From an uncultured Fibrobacter sp. (GTDB lineage: Bacteria; Fibrobacterota; Fibrobacteria; Fibrobacterales; Fibrobacteraceae): a stretch of DNA of 15,225 nucleotides. The stretch is from assembly GCF_937877005.1 (NCBI RefSeq), contig NZ_CALEFV010000194.1:1-15225 (forward strand), given 5' to 3'. Positions 5,015 to 13,147 of this stretch are shown here, one piece after another (within the stretch, counting starts at the first letter, position 1; each line of letters begins with the position of its first letter). Under the pieces are notes generated by a model. The model was not told the origin of the DNA. It saw nothing but the letters and a program-made list of their open reading frames with translations, and did not search any database. The translations under genes were made by a program, and so were the position numbers.

Positions 5015-5464
5015 ATGGAAATTATTCTTAAGGCTAACGTCCCCCATTTGGGCAAGATGCTTGATGTCGTGAAGGTCAAGGATGGTTACGCTCGTAACTA
5101 CCTCTTCCCGCGCAAGCTCGCTGTTCGCGCTACCAAGGAAGCCAAGCTCGAAATCGAAAACAACCGCGCTGCTGTCGAAGCTCAGTTCCAGAAGGAACTC
5201 GCTGCTGCTGGTGACGTGGCTGCCAAGCTTTCTCAGGTTTCTGTCAACCTCGAACGCCGCGTTGTCGAGGGCGAACGTCTGTACGGTTCTGTGACCGCTG
5301 CTGACATCGCTGACGCCATCACCAAGCAGGGCGTTAAGGTTACCCGTGCTCAGGTTGCTCTCGAAGAACCGATCAAGCAGCTCGGTGTCTACACCGTGAC
5401 GATCAAGGTCTTCAGCGACGTTGAAGCTCAGGTCAAGGTTTGGGTGGTTGCTGAGAAAGCCTAA
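5015..5464 (+). CDS. rplI: 50S ribosomal protein L9
   Basis: 149 residues, the standard length of L9, which binds 23S rRNA at the base of the L1 stalk and projects from the ribosome. The N-terminal domain has MEIILKANVPHLGKMLDVVKVKDGYARNYLFP (shown here as NVPHLGKMLDVVKVKDGYA and RNYLFP), the L9 signature. A long helix (about 41-75) rich in Glu, Lys and Ala connects to the C-terminal domain with RLYGSVTAADIADAI. A consensus AGGAGG (5000-5005) lies 9 bases before the ATG, the best ribosome binding site in the window, and 16 bases separate it from rpsR. Last gene of the operon, followed by a terminator. Confidence 0.97.
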   Translation: MEIILKANVPHLGKMLDVVKVKDGYARNYLFPRKLAVRATKEAKLEIENNRAAVEAQFQKELAAAGDVAAKLSQVSVNLERRVVEGERLYGSVTAADIADAITKQGVKVTRAQVALEEPIKQLGVYTVTIKVFSDVEAQVKVWVVAEKA

Positions 5465-5493
5465 GCTTTTTCAAAATCACTAGAAATCTTAAA

Positions 5494-5522
5494 AGCCGCT
5501 CCTTCGGGGGCGGTTCTTTTTT
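5494..5522 (+). terminator. Rho-independent terminator of the rpsF-rpsR-rplI operon
   Basis: AGCCGCTCC (5494-5502), a TTCG tetraloop and GGGGCGGTT (5507-5515) form a 9-bp stem with two G-T pairs, followed by CTTTTTT. The T-tract runs into the promoter region of the next gene. Confidence 0.9.
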
Positions 5523-5532
5523 AGTGTTTTTT

Positions 5533-5547
5533 CTATTTTATAGCCGT
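5533..5547 (+). promoter_or_regulatory. -10 region of the 5548 gene, predicted leaderless
   Basis: CTATTTTATAGCCGT differs at one base from the 15-mer ending at the start of the 3403 gene. The hexamer TATTTT (5534-5539) ends 9 bases before the ATG at 5548. No Shine-Dalgarno sequence and no clear -35 box. Confidence 0.5.
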
Positions 5548-7041
5548 ATGCGCAAGTTTCTTTTTATGGCCTGCATGGCCGGTCTTTTTGTAGCTCAGTC
5601 CTTTGCCCAGCCGCGAGACCTTTTTGCGGAATTCGAGGCGGAGGCGGAAGCGGCACGGTCAAGTGAGGCCGTAGCGACGGCATCGAGCTCTAGTAGTGTT
5701 ACTCTTGCAACTCCGGCTTCTTCTGCGGCGGTTTCCAGTAGTAGCGTCAAGCCGTCTTCGAGCTCGGCTGCAAGTTCTAGTAGCGAGGCAACTTCGTCGA
5801 GTTCTGTCGTAGTAAGTTCTAGTAGCGTGGCCCCCGTGTCGAGTTCGATGGTTGCATCGTCCAGTTCTGTCGAAGTGTCGTCGAGCGGCGTCGCCGATTC
5901 CGCGGTCGTTGCCCCTGTCGCCGATTCCTTGGCGACGGCTGCCGCAGCCGATTCCCTTGCCGCTGATTCCGTGGCAGTCGACTCCGTTGCTGCTTCTGAT
6001 TCGGCGGCCATGGATTATGCCGCTCAAAAGCAGGCTGCCATCAATGCGTCTATTGAAGAAGCCCGCAAGCGTGACTCGCTCGCCGCTCTTTCCAGCTCTT
6101 CGTCTGTAGTCGGAGCTCCTTCTTCTAGCAGCATGAGCCGCCGCGAGTTGCTCGGGCCGGTGAAGGTCTCCAAGGTGAATGGCATTGATGAAATGAAAGG
6201 TCGCTACAAGAGCCCGCGTAAGGCCATGTTCATGTCGCTAGTGGTTCCGGGTGCCGGCCAGATGTATGTGGGTGGTTCGACCTTCACCTATGTTCGTGGA
6301 GGTGTGTATCTTGCTTTGGAAGCCGCCTTGTGGGGCGGTTGGTACTACTACTCAATTTACAAGTACGACAAGCAGGTCGGCCATTACAAAAAGTTCGCAA
6401 AAACGCACTACTCGATTGGTCGCTACGAACGCGGCATGCGTGACTTGTACAATGCCGATGCGGTGAACTACGAGTCTGAGTTCCGTCGCCGTTACCTGGG
6501 TTCCCGGGAATCGTTCTGCGAGGCGATTTTTGGAAATGCGACGATGCATGGTTGCTACGACAAGTCGAACGTGTACCATAATGATGTGGAATACATGAAT
6601 GATTTCGTTAATAAGCCGAAGACCTTGCGCGGCGAGATGCACAAGATTTCCTTTGAATCCCCGGCCGATGTATACCAGATGATTGCGGAAGATGAATATG
6701 TGCTCGGTTGGGACGATGTACAGGATGTTGCCATTGCGACGAGTCTTGGCCTGGAAGATCCCAATTCCGAAACGATGGACCTGGGATCGTCGGATAATCT
6801 TTCTGAATACCGTTCCATGCGTAGCAAGGCGAACGATTATGCCGATATGCAGGCATGGTTCTTCGGTGGCCTGATTCTGAACCATATTGTCTCGGCTGTG
6901 GATGCCCTGTTTACGGCGAATGCCCACAACAAGGCTCTGTACGCAGAGGATCTTTCGTGGTACGACCATCTCCACTTCGATAGCGGTGTCTCGTTTATTG
7001 ATGGATTTGGTGTGAATGTGCAGGCTAGCTGGGGATTTTAA
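5548..7041 (+). CDS. Envelope protein with Ser-rich linker and DUF5683-like membrane domain
   Basis: 497 residues from ATG 5548. An in-frame GTG at 5524 is rejected because it would translate the promoter. Residues 1-20 are a signal peptide (ending AQSFA). Residues about 39-115 and 182-196 are serine runs (SSSS blocks separated by Val, Ala, Glu), the linker style seen in Fibrobacter secreted proteins. Between them lie ADSLA/ADSVA repeats (about 116-155). The folded part starts at about 221: KSPRKAMFMSLVVPGAGQMY resembles the PGxGQxY start of DUF5683/TM2-like domains, followed by a hydrophobic segment (VYLALEAALWGGWYYYS). A charged middle region and a second hydrophobic segment (AWFFGGLILNHIVSAVDALF) follow, preceded by GSSDN. 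The next gene is a shorter paralog. Function unknown. The linker could span the periplasm or cell wall. Confidence 0.8.
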   Translation: MRKFLFMACMAGLFVAQSFAQPRDLFAEFEAEAEAARSSEAVATASSSSSVTLATPASSAAVSSSSVKPSSSSAASSSSEATSSSSVVVSSSSVAPVSSSMVASSSSVEVSSSGVADSAVVAPVADSLATAAAADSLAADSVAVDSVAASDSAAMDYAAQKQAAINASIEEARKRDSLAALSSSSSVVGAPSSSSMSRRELLGPVKVSKVNGIDEMKGRYKSPRKAMFMSLVVPGAGQMYVGGSTFTYVRGGVYLALEAALWGGWYYYSIYKYDKQVGHYKKFAKTHYSIGRYERGMRDLYNADAVNYESEFRRRYLGSRESFCEAIFGNATMHGCYDKSNVYHNDVEYMNDFVNKPKTLRGEMHKISFESPADVYQMIAEDEYVLGWDDVQDVAIATSLGLEDPNSETMDLGSSDNLSEYRSMRSKANDYADMQAWFFGGLILNHIVSAVDALFTANAHNKALYAEDLSWYDHLHFDSGVSFIDGFGVNVQASWGF

Positions 7042-7751
7042 TGAAGATTGTCTTGGTGATGTTGCTTGCCGTGACTGCCGCCTTTTCGCAGGTGGTTGTT
7101 TCGGTGGATGAAAGCGTGAGCAAGAACCAGGACAAAAGCTGGTATTTGGCAATGGGTGCGTCGGCCCTGTTACCTGGTATGGGTGAACTTTATCTGGGTG
7201 AAAAAAATTTCGTGCGCCCCTTTGTCTGGACGGACATTGCCCTGTGGTTTACTGCAATAGGCTCCTATGCAATTGGAGAACGCTATATTACGTCTGCTCA
7301 TCATTATGCGGTGCGCCATGCGGGGTTGACTTCCGATAGCCGGAGCGTTTCGATGCTCAATACGGTGGGCGATTATCGGAGCCGGAGTGGTGTCGCTGGC
7401 CAGAATTCATCGCCCGACATGGATGAAGATTATAATCAGGCCCAGTTACGGGCCGGTAAGGATATTGACGAGGACCTCGACGAGGATATCCAGTGGGACT
7501 GGGGGTCTAGCGACAATCCCGAGACCTCGGAACATATTGATGAATTTAAGAGTCGTCTGCGCCACTATCGCGTGAGCCGGATCGTTTTTCAGGTGTCGGT
7601 CGGCGCCTTGCTTTTGAACCGTGTGATTTCAATGCTGAATACGATTCGTGTATATAGAGCGACATCATCGAAGGCTTTTACGGAACGGATGGAGTTTGTG
7701 CCAGAATTCTACGAGGATGGCAGCGGACTCATGTTGAATGTGAAATTCTAA
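7041..7751 (+). CDS. Paralog of the upstream DUF5683-like envelope protein, without the linker
   Basis: 236 residues, with a signal peptide (cleavage near residue 16, AAFS-Q). Its start overlaps the previous stop by one base (TAATG), and GGGG (7031-7034) is a plausible ribosome binding site, so the two are co-transcribed. It matches the upstream protein in order: LLPGMGELYLG against VVPGAGQMYVG, then a tryptophan-rich hydrophobic segment, a charged middle, the motif WGSSDN against LGSSDN, and a final hydrophobic segment with LLNRVISMLN against ILNHIVSAVD. The Ser-rich linker and most of the middle are missing. An acidic patch (DIDEDLDEDIQWDW) is specific to this copy. The pair probably acts together, perhaps as a membrane or outer-membrane heteromer; role unknown. 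Confidence 0.8.
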   Translation: MKIVLVMLLAVTAAFSQVVVSVDESVSKNQDKSWYLAMGASALLPGMGELYLGEKNFVRPFVWTDIALWFTAIGSYAIGERYITSAHHYAVRHAGLTSDSRSVSMLNTVGDYRSRSGVAGQNSSPDMDEDYNQAQLRAGKDIDEDLDEDIQWDWGSSDNPETSEHIDEFKSRLRHYRVSRIVFQVSVGALLLNRVISMLNTIRVYRATSSKAFTERMEFVPEFYEDGSGLMLNVKF

Positions 7752-7755
7752 GATA

Positions 7756-7790
7756 GTAGGCGGTAGACAGTGATTAGTAGACAGAGCTTG
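7756..7790. repeat. Degenerate 7-base tandem repeat (GTAGACA type)
   Basis: Consecutive heptads read GTAGGCG, GTAGACA, GTGATTA, GTAGACA, GAGCTTG. The period is seven, and two units are identical. It starts 5 bases after the stop of the paralog gene. The rest of the 7752-7886 gap is AT-rich, with no terminator or confident promoter that I can see. Confidence 0.5.
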
Positions 7791-7886
7791 CGAAAAAAAA
7801 TTTCACTTCTATGCATCGAATTACGGGGCTTAATCATCTAACAAATAAGAACTAGTTACTGACCTCTGTTTACTTCAAACTGATTT

Positions 7887-8990
7887 ATGAAAAAATTTGC
7901 TCTGTTGCTTGTTGCGCTGATTTTTGCCGCTTGCGGTGGTGGAGATTCTCCCCAAGGTAAAGGTGGCCCTGCAGGACCGGGAGGTGCGCAGGGCAAGGGT
8001 GGGCCGGGGGGTAGATTAGCCCGTGAAATTGCAGTCGAAGGTTATATTGCGGAATCCCACCGTGCCTTGAAAGATTTTTCGGCTATGGCGACCCTCGAGG
8101 CCATGAATAGTGTCGAACTTTCGGCAGCGACTTCGGGGAGACTCGTGAACCTTTATGCGAAGGACGGTGCTTCGGTACAGAAGGGTGTTCTTCTCGCAAA
8201 AATCGATGATTCCGAACTTAGGGCCCAGCTCAAGCAGGCCGAATCGAATGCAGAACTGGCTCGTCAGAAGCAGGAACGCGTCAAGGGCCTTTACGAAAAG
8301 GATGGGGTGACCAAGGCTGACATGGAAAGTGCCGATGCATCGCTCAAGTCGGCGGAGGCCTCGGTAGAACTTATCAAGGCTCAGATTGCAAAAACCGAAG
8401 TGCGGGCACCGTTTGCAGGCAAGCTCGGTTTTGTAAAAGTTTCGGTGGGTGCCTGGCTCACGACGGGAACCTCGATTGCGACCCTTAGCGAAGTGAATAA
8501 GTTGAAAGCGAAATTTTCGTTGCCGCAACGTTATGCCTCGACACTCAAGACTGGCGATATGGTTCAGATCAAGGACGAGGAACGCAATGTTTCGAAGTCG
8601 GGCAAGGTGAAGGCGCTTGAAGCGGCCCTTTCGGAATCGAGTCGTACTCGCCAGATTCTAGTGGAAGTGGATAATGCGAAGGGCGAACTTTTGGCTGGGT
8701 CCTATGCAAAGGTTCATGTCGATATGCAGACGGGTGCAACCAATAGCATTCCGGTTCCTGCCGAAGCCTTTACGCTCGACAAGGATGGCGCCTATGTTTT
8801 TGTCGCAAAGGGTGGCAAGGCCTTGATCAAGCGTGTCGAGACTGGACTTCGTACTCCGATTGCGGTTGATGTGACTGCAGGTCTCGATGAAGGCGATACC
8901 GTGATTACTTCCGGTCTGATTAGCTTGCGCAAAGGTTCTGCGGTTCGTATCAGGGAAATTCGTCACAATGCCGATTACGAAGTGGAGTAG
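7887..8990 (+). CDS. RND efflux periplasmic adaptor lipoprotein (membrane fusion protein)
   Basis: A 367-residue adaptor that would bridge the inner-membrane RND pump encoded next to it and an outer-membrane channel. MKKFALLLVALIFAAC is a lipoprotein signal with the lipidated Cys at 16. Residues 17-42 are Gly/Pro-rich, with collagen-like GGPAGPGG and KGGPGG. The two lipoyl half-motifs lie at about 76-107 (VELSAATSGRLVNLY, DGASVQKGVLLAKID) and 172-200 (EVRAPFAGKLGFVKVSVG). They flank a coiled-coil hairpin of about 109-168. A beta-barrel and a membrane-proximal domain follow (SIPVPAEAFTLDKDGAYVFV). The organisation is that of the AcrA/MexA-HlyD family. No good ribosome binding site precedes the ATG. 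Nine bases separate it from the pump gene. Substrate cannot be deduced. Confidence 0.93.
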   Translation: MKKFALLLVALIFAACGGGDSPQGKGGPAGPGGAQGKGGPGGRLAREIAVEGYIAESHRALKDFSAMATLEAMNSVELSAATSGRLVNLYAKDGASVQKGVLLAKIDDSELRAQLKQAESNAELARQKQERVKGLYEKDGVTKADMESADASLKSAEASVELIKAQIAKTEVRAPFAGKLGFVKVSVGAWLTTGTSIATLSEVNKLKAKFSLPQRYASTLKTGDMVQIKDEERNVSKSGKVKALEAALSESSRTRQILVEVDNAKGELLAGSYAKVHVDMQTGATNSIPVPAEAFTLDKDGAYVFVAKGGKALIKRVETGLRTPIAVDVTAGLDEGDTVITSGLISLRKGSAVRIREIRHNADYEVE

Positions 8991-8999
8991 GGTTAAACG

Positions 9000-11900
9000 A
9001 TGAGTGTCGCGAACCTTTCTGTCCGTCGTCCGGTACTCATGACTGTGATGGCGCTCGTCATCATCTTGTTGGGGGCGTTCGGTGCGTCTAACCTAGGAGT
9101 GCGTGAATACCCCAATGTCGACTATCCCTTGATTCAGGTGCGAACGTCTTATCCGGGTGCAAATGCTGCCGTGGTCGAAGCTGAAGTAACCGAAATTCTG
9201 GAAGCATCGATCAACAGTGCCTCGGGTATCAAGGCTCTTACTTCGACTAGTCGCGATGGTTCCTCGTTCATCAACATTGAATTTGAAACGGGCATGGACC
9301 TGGAAGCGGCGGCGAACGAAATTCGCGACCGTGTGAGCCGCGTGCGCCGCAGGCTTCCGGACGATGTAGATGAACCGACGGTTTACAAGTCCGATAGTGA
9401 TTCCGACCCGATTCTGATGGTGAGTCTTGTGAGTGATAGGCTCGATCCGATGGAAGTCTCGGAACTTGCAAACAACTTTGTTAAGGAACGCTTGCAGACT
9501 ATCAATGGAGTCTCCGAAGTGGCCATTTGGGGGGAGAAACGCCCGACGGTGCGCTTGTGGATTGATCCGGTTCGACTTCAGGCCTTGGGTGTTTCCGGTG
9601 CCGAAATGTCGGCTGCCTTGAGCAAGGGCAACCTGGAGCTTCCATCCGGTTCTATCGAAGGTAGCGAGACAACGCTTTCGATTCGTACGCTTGGTCGAAT
9701 TCTTGACCCGAAGGCTTTTGAAAACATCGCTGTAAAGACAGCTGCCGATGGCACTGTGATTCGTATTTCGGATGTGGCGGATATCCACTACGAACCCAAG
9801 GATACTCGTACAGGATTTAGGCGTAATGGCAAGAATTCGATTACGATTGCGCTCATGGCTCAACCTGGATCGAACCATGTGGAAATTGCCGATGAATTCT
9901 ACAAACGCGTTGAAGATATCCGTCGTGAAATTCCCGAAGGTGTGCAGCTCCTTTATGGCCGAGACACCTCGGTGAACATCCGCGCCTCAATCAAGGAAGT
10001 GGTGGAGACGATCTTTATTGCGTTCCTTCTGGTGATAGCGATTATCTTTGCTTTTTTGCGTCAGGCGCGTACGACGCTAATTCCGATGGTGGTGGTGCCT
10101 GTTGCGGTTGTCGGTAGTTTCTTCGTGCTTTATCTGTGCGGGTTCAGCATCAATGTGCTGACGCTTCTTGCTATGGTGCTTGCGATTGGTCTCGTTGTCG
10201 ATGATGCCATTGTGATTGTCGAAAATATTTACCATAAGATTGAAAATGGCATGACGCCCAAGCAGGCGGCAGTTGCTGGAACGAATGAAATCTTTTTTGC
10301 GGTGATTGCGACTTCGGTGGTGCTGATGGCCGTGTTCGTTCCGGTACTTGCCTTGGGTGGAACGACGGGGCTTCTGTTCCGCGAATTCGTGGCGGTGATG
10401 ATTGGAACCGTATTCCTTTCGACCCTTTGCGCCCTTACGCTTTCGCCAATGCTTTGTTCCAAGTTCCTGAGCCGTCAGAAGCAAGGCTTTTTCTATAGAA
10501 TTACGGAACCGTTCTTTGATTGGCTTAATCGTATTTACGCTTTGCTCCTTGGTCTTTTCCTGAAGTTCCGTCTGTTGCTTTTTCCGGTAGTGGGAGCGCT
10601 TCTCGTTGCGGCCTATTTCTGCTTCAACAATATGAGCAGCGAAATGGCGCCGACCGAAGATTCCAATGCGGTCATGGTGAACTTGAATATGCCCGAAGGC
10701 GTGACACTTACGCGCACGAAGCGTATGGCGGATGCCTTTGCCGACGAAGTGCTCTCGTTGCTCGATAGCAATGAATATACCGAAGTGCAGGCGGGTGCAT
10801 GGAATGCGGGTAATTCCAGAATGCGTCTATTCCTGAATGACGACAAGGAGGCTCGCCGCCCGCAGAGCGTCATTGCCCGCGAAATTCAGCTGCTCGGTAA
10901 CGAATATCCCGACTTGCGCGTAATGGTGTTCGAACCGCAGAGCATCAGTACTCAGCGCGGTGGCCTTCCGGTACAGTTCGTACTGCAGGCTCCGAATATC
11001 GAAATTCTCCGTACGCTAGTGCCGCGGTTCGAAGAAGAGGCGAGTAAGAGTCCCGTATTCAGCGTGGTGAATACGAACCTCCGCTTCACCAAGCCGGAAC
11101 TTCACATCGAGATCTTGCGCGACAAAGCAAATGAGGAAGGAGTGTCGGTAAATGATATCGCCCAGGCGGTGCAGCTTGCGATTAGTGACCAGACTTACGG
11201 TGAATTCTACAAGGATGGACGTCAGTATGATATTATCGGCGCTGTCGGTTACCAGTACCGTAGTACGCCCGAAAACATTTCGATGCTTTCTGTTAAGAAT
11301 CGAAAAGGGGAATTGGTTAGTCTAGATAACTTCATCACGTTCTCCGAAAAGTCGGCATCCCCGTCGTTGCCGCGTTATAACCGCTTTAGTGCCGCGACGA
11401 TTCAGGCGGGCCTTGTACCGGGAAAAACGATTGGTGATGGTGTCGACGAAATGCGCCGTATAGCAAAGCGCCTCTTGAAGGATTATCCGAGTGTGAGTAC
11501 GACTTTGAGCGGATCCTCGAAGGAATTTGAGGAAAGCTCCAGTGGCCTCTACATCGTGTTCCTGCTAGCGCTCGCTCTTGTGTTTCTGGTGCTTGCGGGA
11601 CAGTTCGAAAGTTTCCGAGCCCCGTTCGTCATCTTCTTTACGGTGCCTCTCGCGCTTGCGGGTGCGCTCACCTGTCTGTTCATAACGGGACAGACCTTGA
11701 ACATCTTCAGCGAGATTGCGCTGATTCTGTTGATTGCTCTCGTGACCAAGAATGGTATATTAATTGTTGAATTTGCAAACCAGATTGCGGCGAATACGGG
11801 TTGCTCTAAGCTTGAGGCGGCTCGGATGGCGGCGGAACGCCGCTTCCGCCCAATTTTGATGACGAGCCTTTCGACGGTGTTGGGCGCGGTGCCGCTCATT

Positions 11901-12065
11901 CTGACCGGCACGCCGAGCCGAATTGCGATGGGAATCGCTATTGCAGGTGGCCTCACCTTTGCGACCTTCATGACGCTTTTTATTGTGCCTGCAGCCTATA
12001 GCTTCTTTGCCGGCAAAGTCAGTCTTGATGCTATGAAGAGTACCGATGCGAGCAAGATGGCTTAA
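9000..12065 (+). CDS. RND-family (HAE1-type) proton-driven efflux pump, inner membrane
   Basis: 1021 residues, close to the roughly 1040 of AcrB/MexB. Exports hydrophobic or amphiphilic compounds using the proton gradient. Segments in order: TM1 (11-30), first porter domain with VSEVAIWGEKRPTVRLWIDP, TM2-TM6 (about 335-475), second porter domain (about 550-850) and TM8-TM12. TM4 has LAIGLVVDDAIVIVENI with the Asp401-Asp402 proton-relay pair, and TM10 has ALVTKNGILIVEFANQ with the essential Lys near 917. FRPILMTSLSTVLGAVPLIL is the conserved late RND block. All key residues are present, so it should be active. AGGG at 8989-8992 acts as ribosome binding site, 9 bases after the adaptor gene. No outer-membrane factor (TolC/OprM) gene is adjacent, so it must use one encoded elsewhere. 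The stop lies 2 bases from that of the convergent gene. Confidence 0.96.
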   Translation: MSVANLSVRRPVLMTVMALVIILLGAFGASNLGVREYPNVDYPLIQVRTSYPGANAAVVEAEVTEILEASINSASGIKALTSTSRDGSSFINIEFETGMDLEAAANEIRDRVSRVRRRLPDDVDEPTVYKSDSDSDPILMVSLVSDRLDPMEVSELANNFVKERLQTINGVSEVAIWGEKRPTVRLWIDPVRLQALGVSGAEMSAALSKGNLELPSGSIEGSETTLSIRTLGRILDPKAFENIAVKTAADGTVIRISDVADIHYEPKDTRTGFRRNGKNSITIALMAQPGSNHVEIADEFYKRVEDIRREIPEGVQLLYGRDTSVNIRASIKEVVETIFIAFLLVIAIIFAFLRQARTTLIPMVVVPVAVVGSFFVLYLCGFSINVLTLLAMVLAIGLVVDDAIVIVENIYHKIENGMTPKQAAVAGTNEIFFAVIATSVVLMAVFVPVLALGGTTGLLFREFVAVMIGTVFLSTLCALTLSPMLCSKFLSRQKQGFFYRITEPFFDWLNRIYALLLGLFLKFRLLLFPVVGALLVAAYFCFNNMSSEMAPTEDSNAVMVNLNMPEGVTLTRTKRMADAFADEVLSLLDSNEYTEVQAGAWNAGNSRMRLFLNDDKEARRPQSVIAREIQLLGNEYPDLRVMVFEPQSISTQRGGLPVQFVLQAPNIEILRTLVPRFEEEASKSPVFSVVNTNLRFTKPELHIEILRDKANEEGVSVNDIAQAVQLAISDQTYGEFYKDGRQYDIIGAVGYQYRSTPENISMLSVKNRKGELVSLDNFITFSEKSASPSLPRYNRFSAATIQAGLVPGKTIGDGVDEMRRIAKRLLKDYPSVSTTLSGSSKEFEESSSGLYIVFLLALALVFLVLAGQFESFRAPFVIFFTVPLALAGALTCLFITGQTLNIFSEIALILLIALVTKNGILIVEFANQIAANTGCSKLEAARMAAERRFRPILMTSLSTVLGAVPLILTGTPSRIAMGIAIAGGLTFATFMTLFIVPAAYSFFAGKVSLDAMKSTDASKMA

Positions 12066-12067
12066 TG

Positions 12068-13147
12068 CTAGAAGGATTCCCGTAAGTCGATTGTAATGCC
12101 GATATGTTTACCGTCTACAAGAGAGAGGTCGGCGCGGGCATGCAGTTTTTCGCTTCGATTCAGGGCAAGCCTTCCGCCAAAACCGACTGAGTAATGCATT
12201 TGCCGATTGAATAGCTCGCTGAAGTAGGGTGCCGATTGTAGAGCTTCGCCGAAGATTACTCCTGCAAAACGCCAGAAAAGCGGACGACGCAATTCAAGTT
12301 GCCAGATCAAGGTTTGAGTATCGCTCCAAATGCCCGATTCCACGCCACGGAAGCGTTTGACACCGTCGGGTCCGGCAAGTTTTCCGAGTGGAACATTGTC
12401 TCCGCGGCTTTGGCGTGCGTATAGGCCTGCCGCAAGTGATGTTTCCCAAAACAGGGGAGTGTAGAATCGCAGATCGACTGTTTCGGTATGATAGTTGAAA
12501 TCGCCGCCGAAGAAGACTTGTTCGAATGCAGTGTAGTATCCTTTGGTGGGCCAGTTGACATTGTCGTTTTTATCTAGAACGATCAGGTATCCGCTGCCTA
12601 GGAAATAGCCATCCTGATAGTTCTTGGGAATGCCCTTTCCGAACTCGTTGTTGCGTGTTTCACCTTCGATAACGACCCCGTAGCGGAGGGGAATGCTGTT
12701 CGGTATGCCGAAACTCATTTCGATGGGAACCTTGCCGTAAAAATAGGTGCAGTTATATTCATCGATAGGGTCAAAGGCTCCTCGGGCTCCGCGTTCAAAG
12801 AGAGAAAATTGCCATTTGTAAAAACTCAGTTTGGCAGGAATATGTAATTGATCGCCAAAGAACCATAGGTTCGGAGCATATTGAAACTGGAATTGTCCGC
12901 GTGTGGTTCCGCGAGCCAGAAAATCCATAGATGAAACATGTTCGCCTTCCTGAAACGGTCTGAAAAATAGAATGAAGATCCCGCCGTATTGCAGCTTGGT
13001 TTCTTCGGAGTAGGCCGCGAAGGGAAGGACCGAGAATCGCTGGAAGTTGTCTTTGTCGGTTGAGTCTCTAGAAACGATCGTGCTGTCCGCGGCGTGTGCG
13101 AAAATGGCGAGCGTAAGACATGCGATTATGGCGTAAACGAACTTCAT
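12068..13147 (-). CDS. Omp85/BamA-type outer-membrane beta-barrel without POTRA domains
   Basis: 359 residues. Residues 1-19 form a signal peptide (ending FAHA). The mature protein is almost all predicted beta strands and ends in Phe, the usual signal for barrel assembly. Features of the BamA/TamA surface-antigen domain are visible. NVNWPTKGYY (196-205) matches the conserved 'P-t-G' strand start, and KRFRGVESG (264-272) matches the (V/I)RG(F/Y) loop-6 motif. QLELRRPLFWRFAGVIFGEA (283-302) matches the conserved ElR-P...g.vfFvD block. The short length leaves no space for POTRA domains, so it is not BamA itself. It may be a stand-alone barrel for transport, phospholipid or surface-protein export. 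Its promoter lies back to back with that of ettA, and it converges on the RND gene. No Shine-Dalgarno sequence. Confidence 0.8.
   Translation of the reverse strand: MKFVYAIIACLTLAIFAHAADSTIVSRDSTDKDNFQRFSVLPFAAYSEETKLQYGGIFILFFRPFQEGEHVSSMDFLARGTTRGQFQFQYAPNLWFFGDQLHIPAKLSFYKWQFSLFERGARGAFDPIDEYNCTYFYGKVPIEMSFGIPNSIPLRYGVVIEGETRNNEFGKGIPKNYQDGYFLGSGYLIVLDKNDNVNWPTKGYYTAFEQVFFGGDFNYHTETVDLRFYTPLFWETSLAAGLYARQSRGDNVPLGKLAGPDGVKRFRGVESGIWSDTQTLIWQLELRRPLFWRFAGVIFGEALQSAPYFSELFNRQMHYSVGFGGRLALNRSEKLHARADLSLVDGKHIGITIDLRESF

Noticed and set aside
5524..5547. GTG start adding 8 residues to the Ser-rich envelope protein
   Set aside because: These codons are the -10 element shared with the 3403 gene; starting at 5548 gives a normal signal peptide.
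5595..6011. Minus-strand Ala/Glu/Thr/Ser-rich frame opposite the Ser-rich linker
   Set aside because: Low-complexity reverse complement of the serine codons; it starts and ends inside the real gene without a ribosome binding site.
7752..7886. Promoter of the RND operon
   Set aside because: TACTTC at 7871-7876 is the only weak -10 candidate and has no -35 partner, so no call was made. Read-through from the upstream pair is equally possible.
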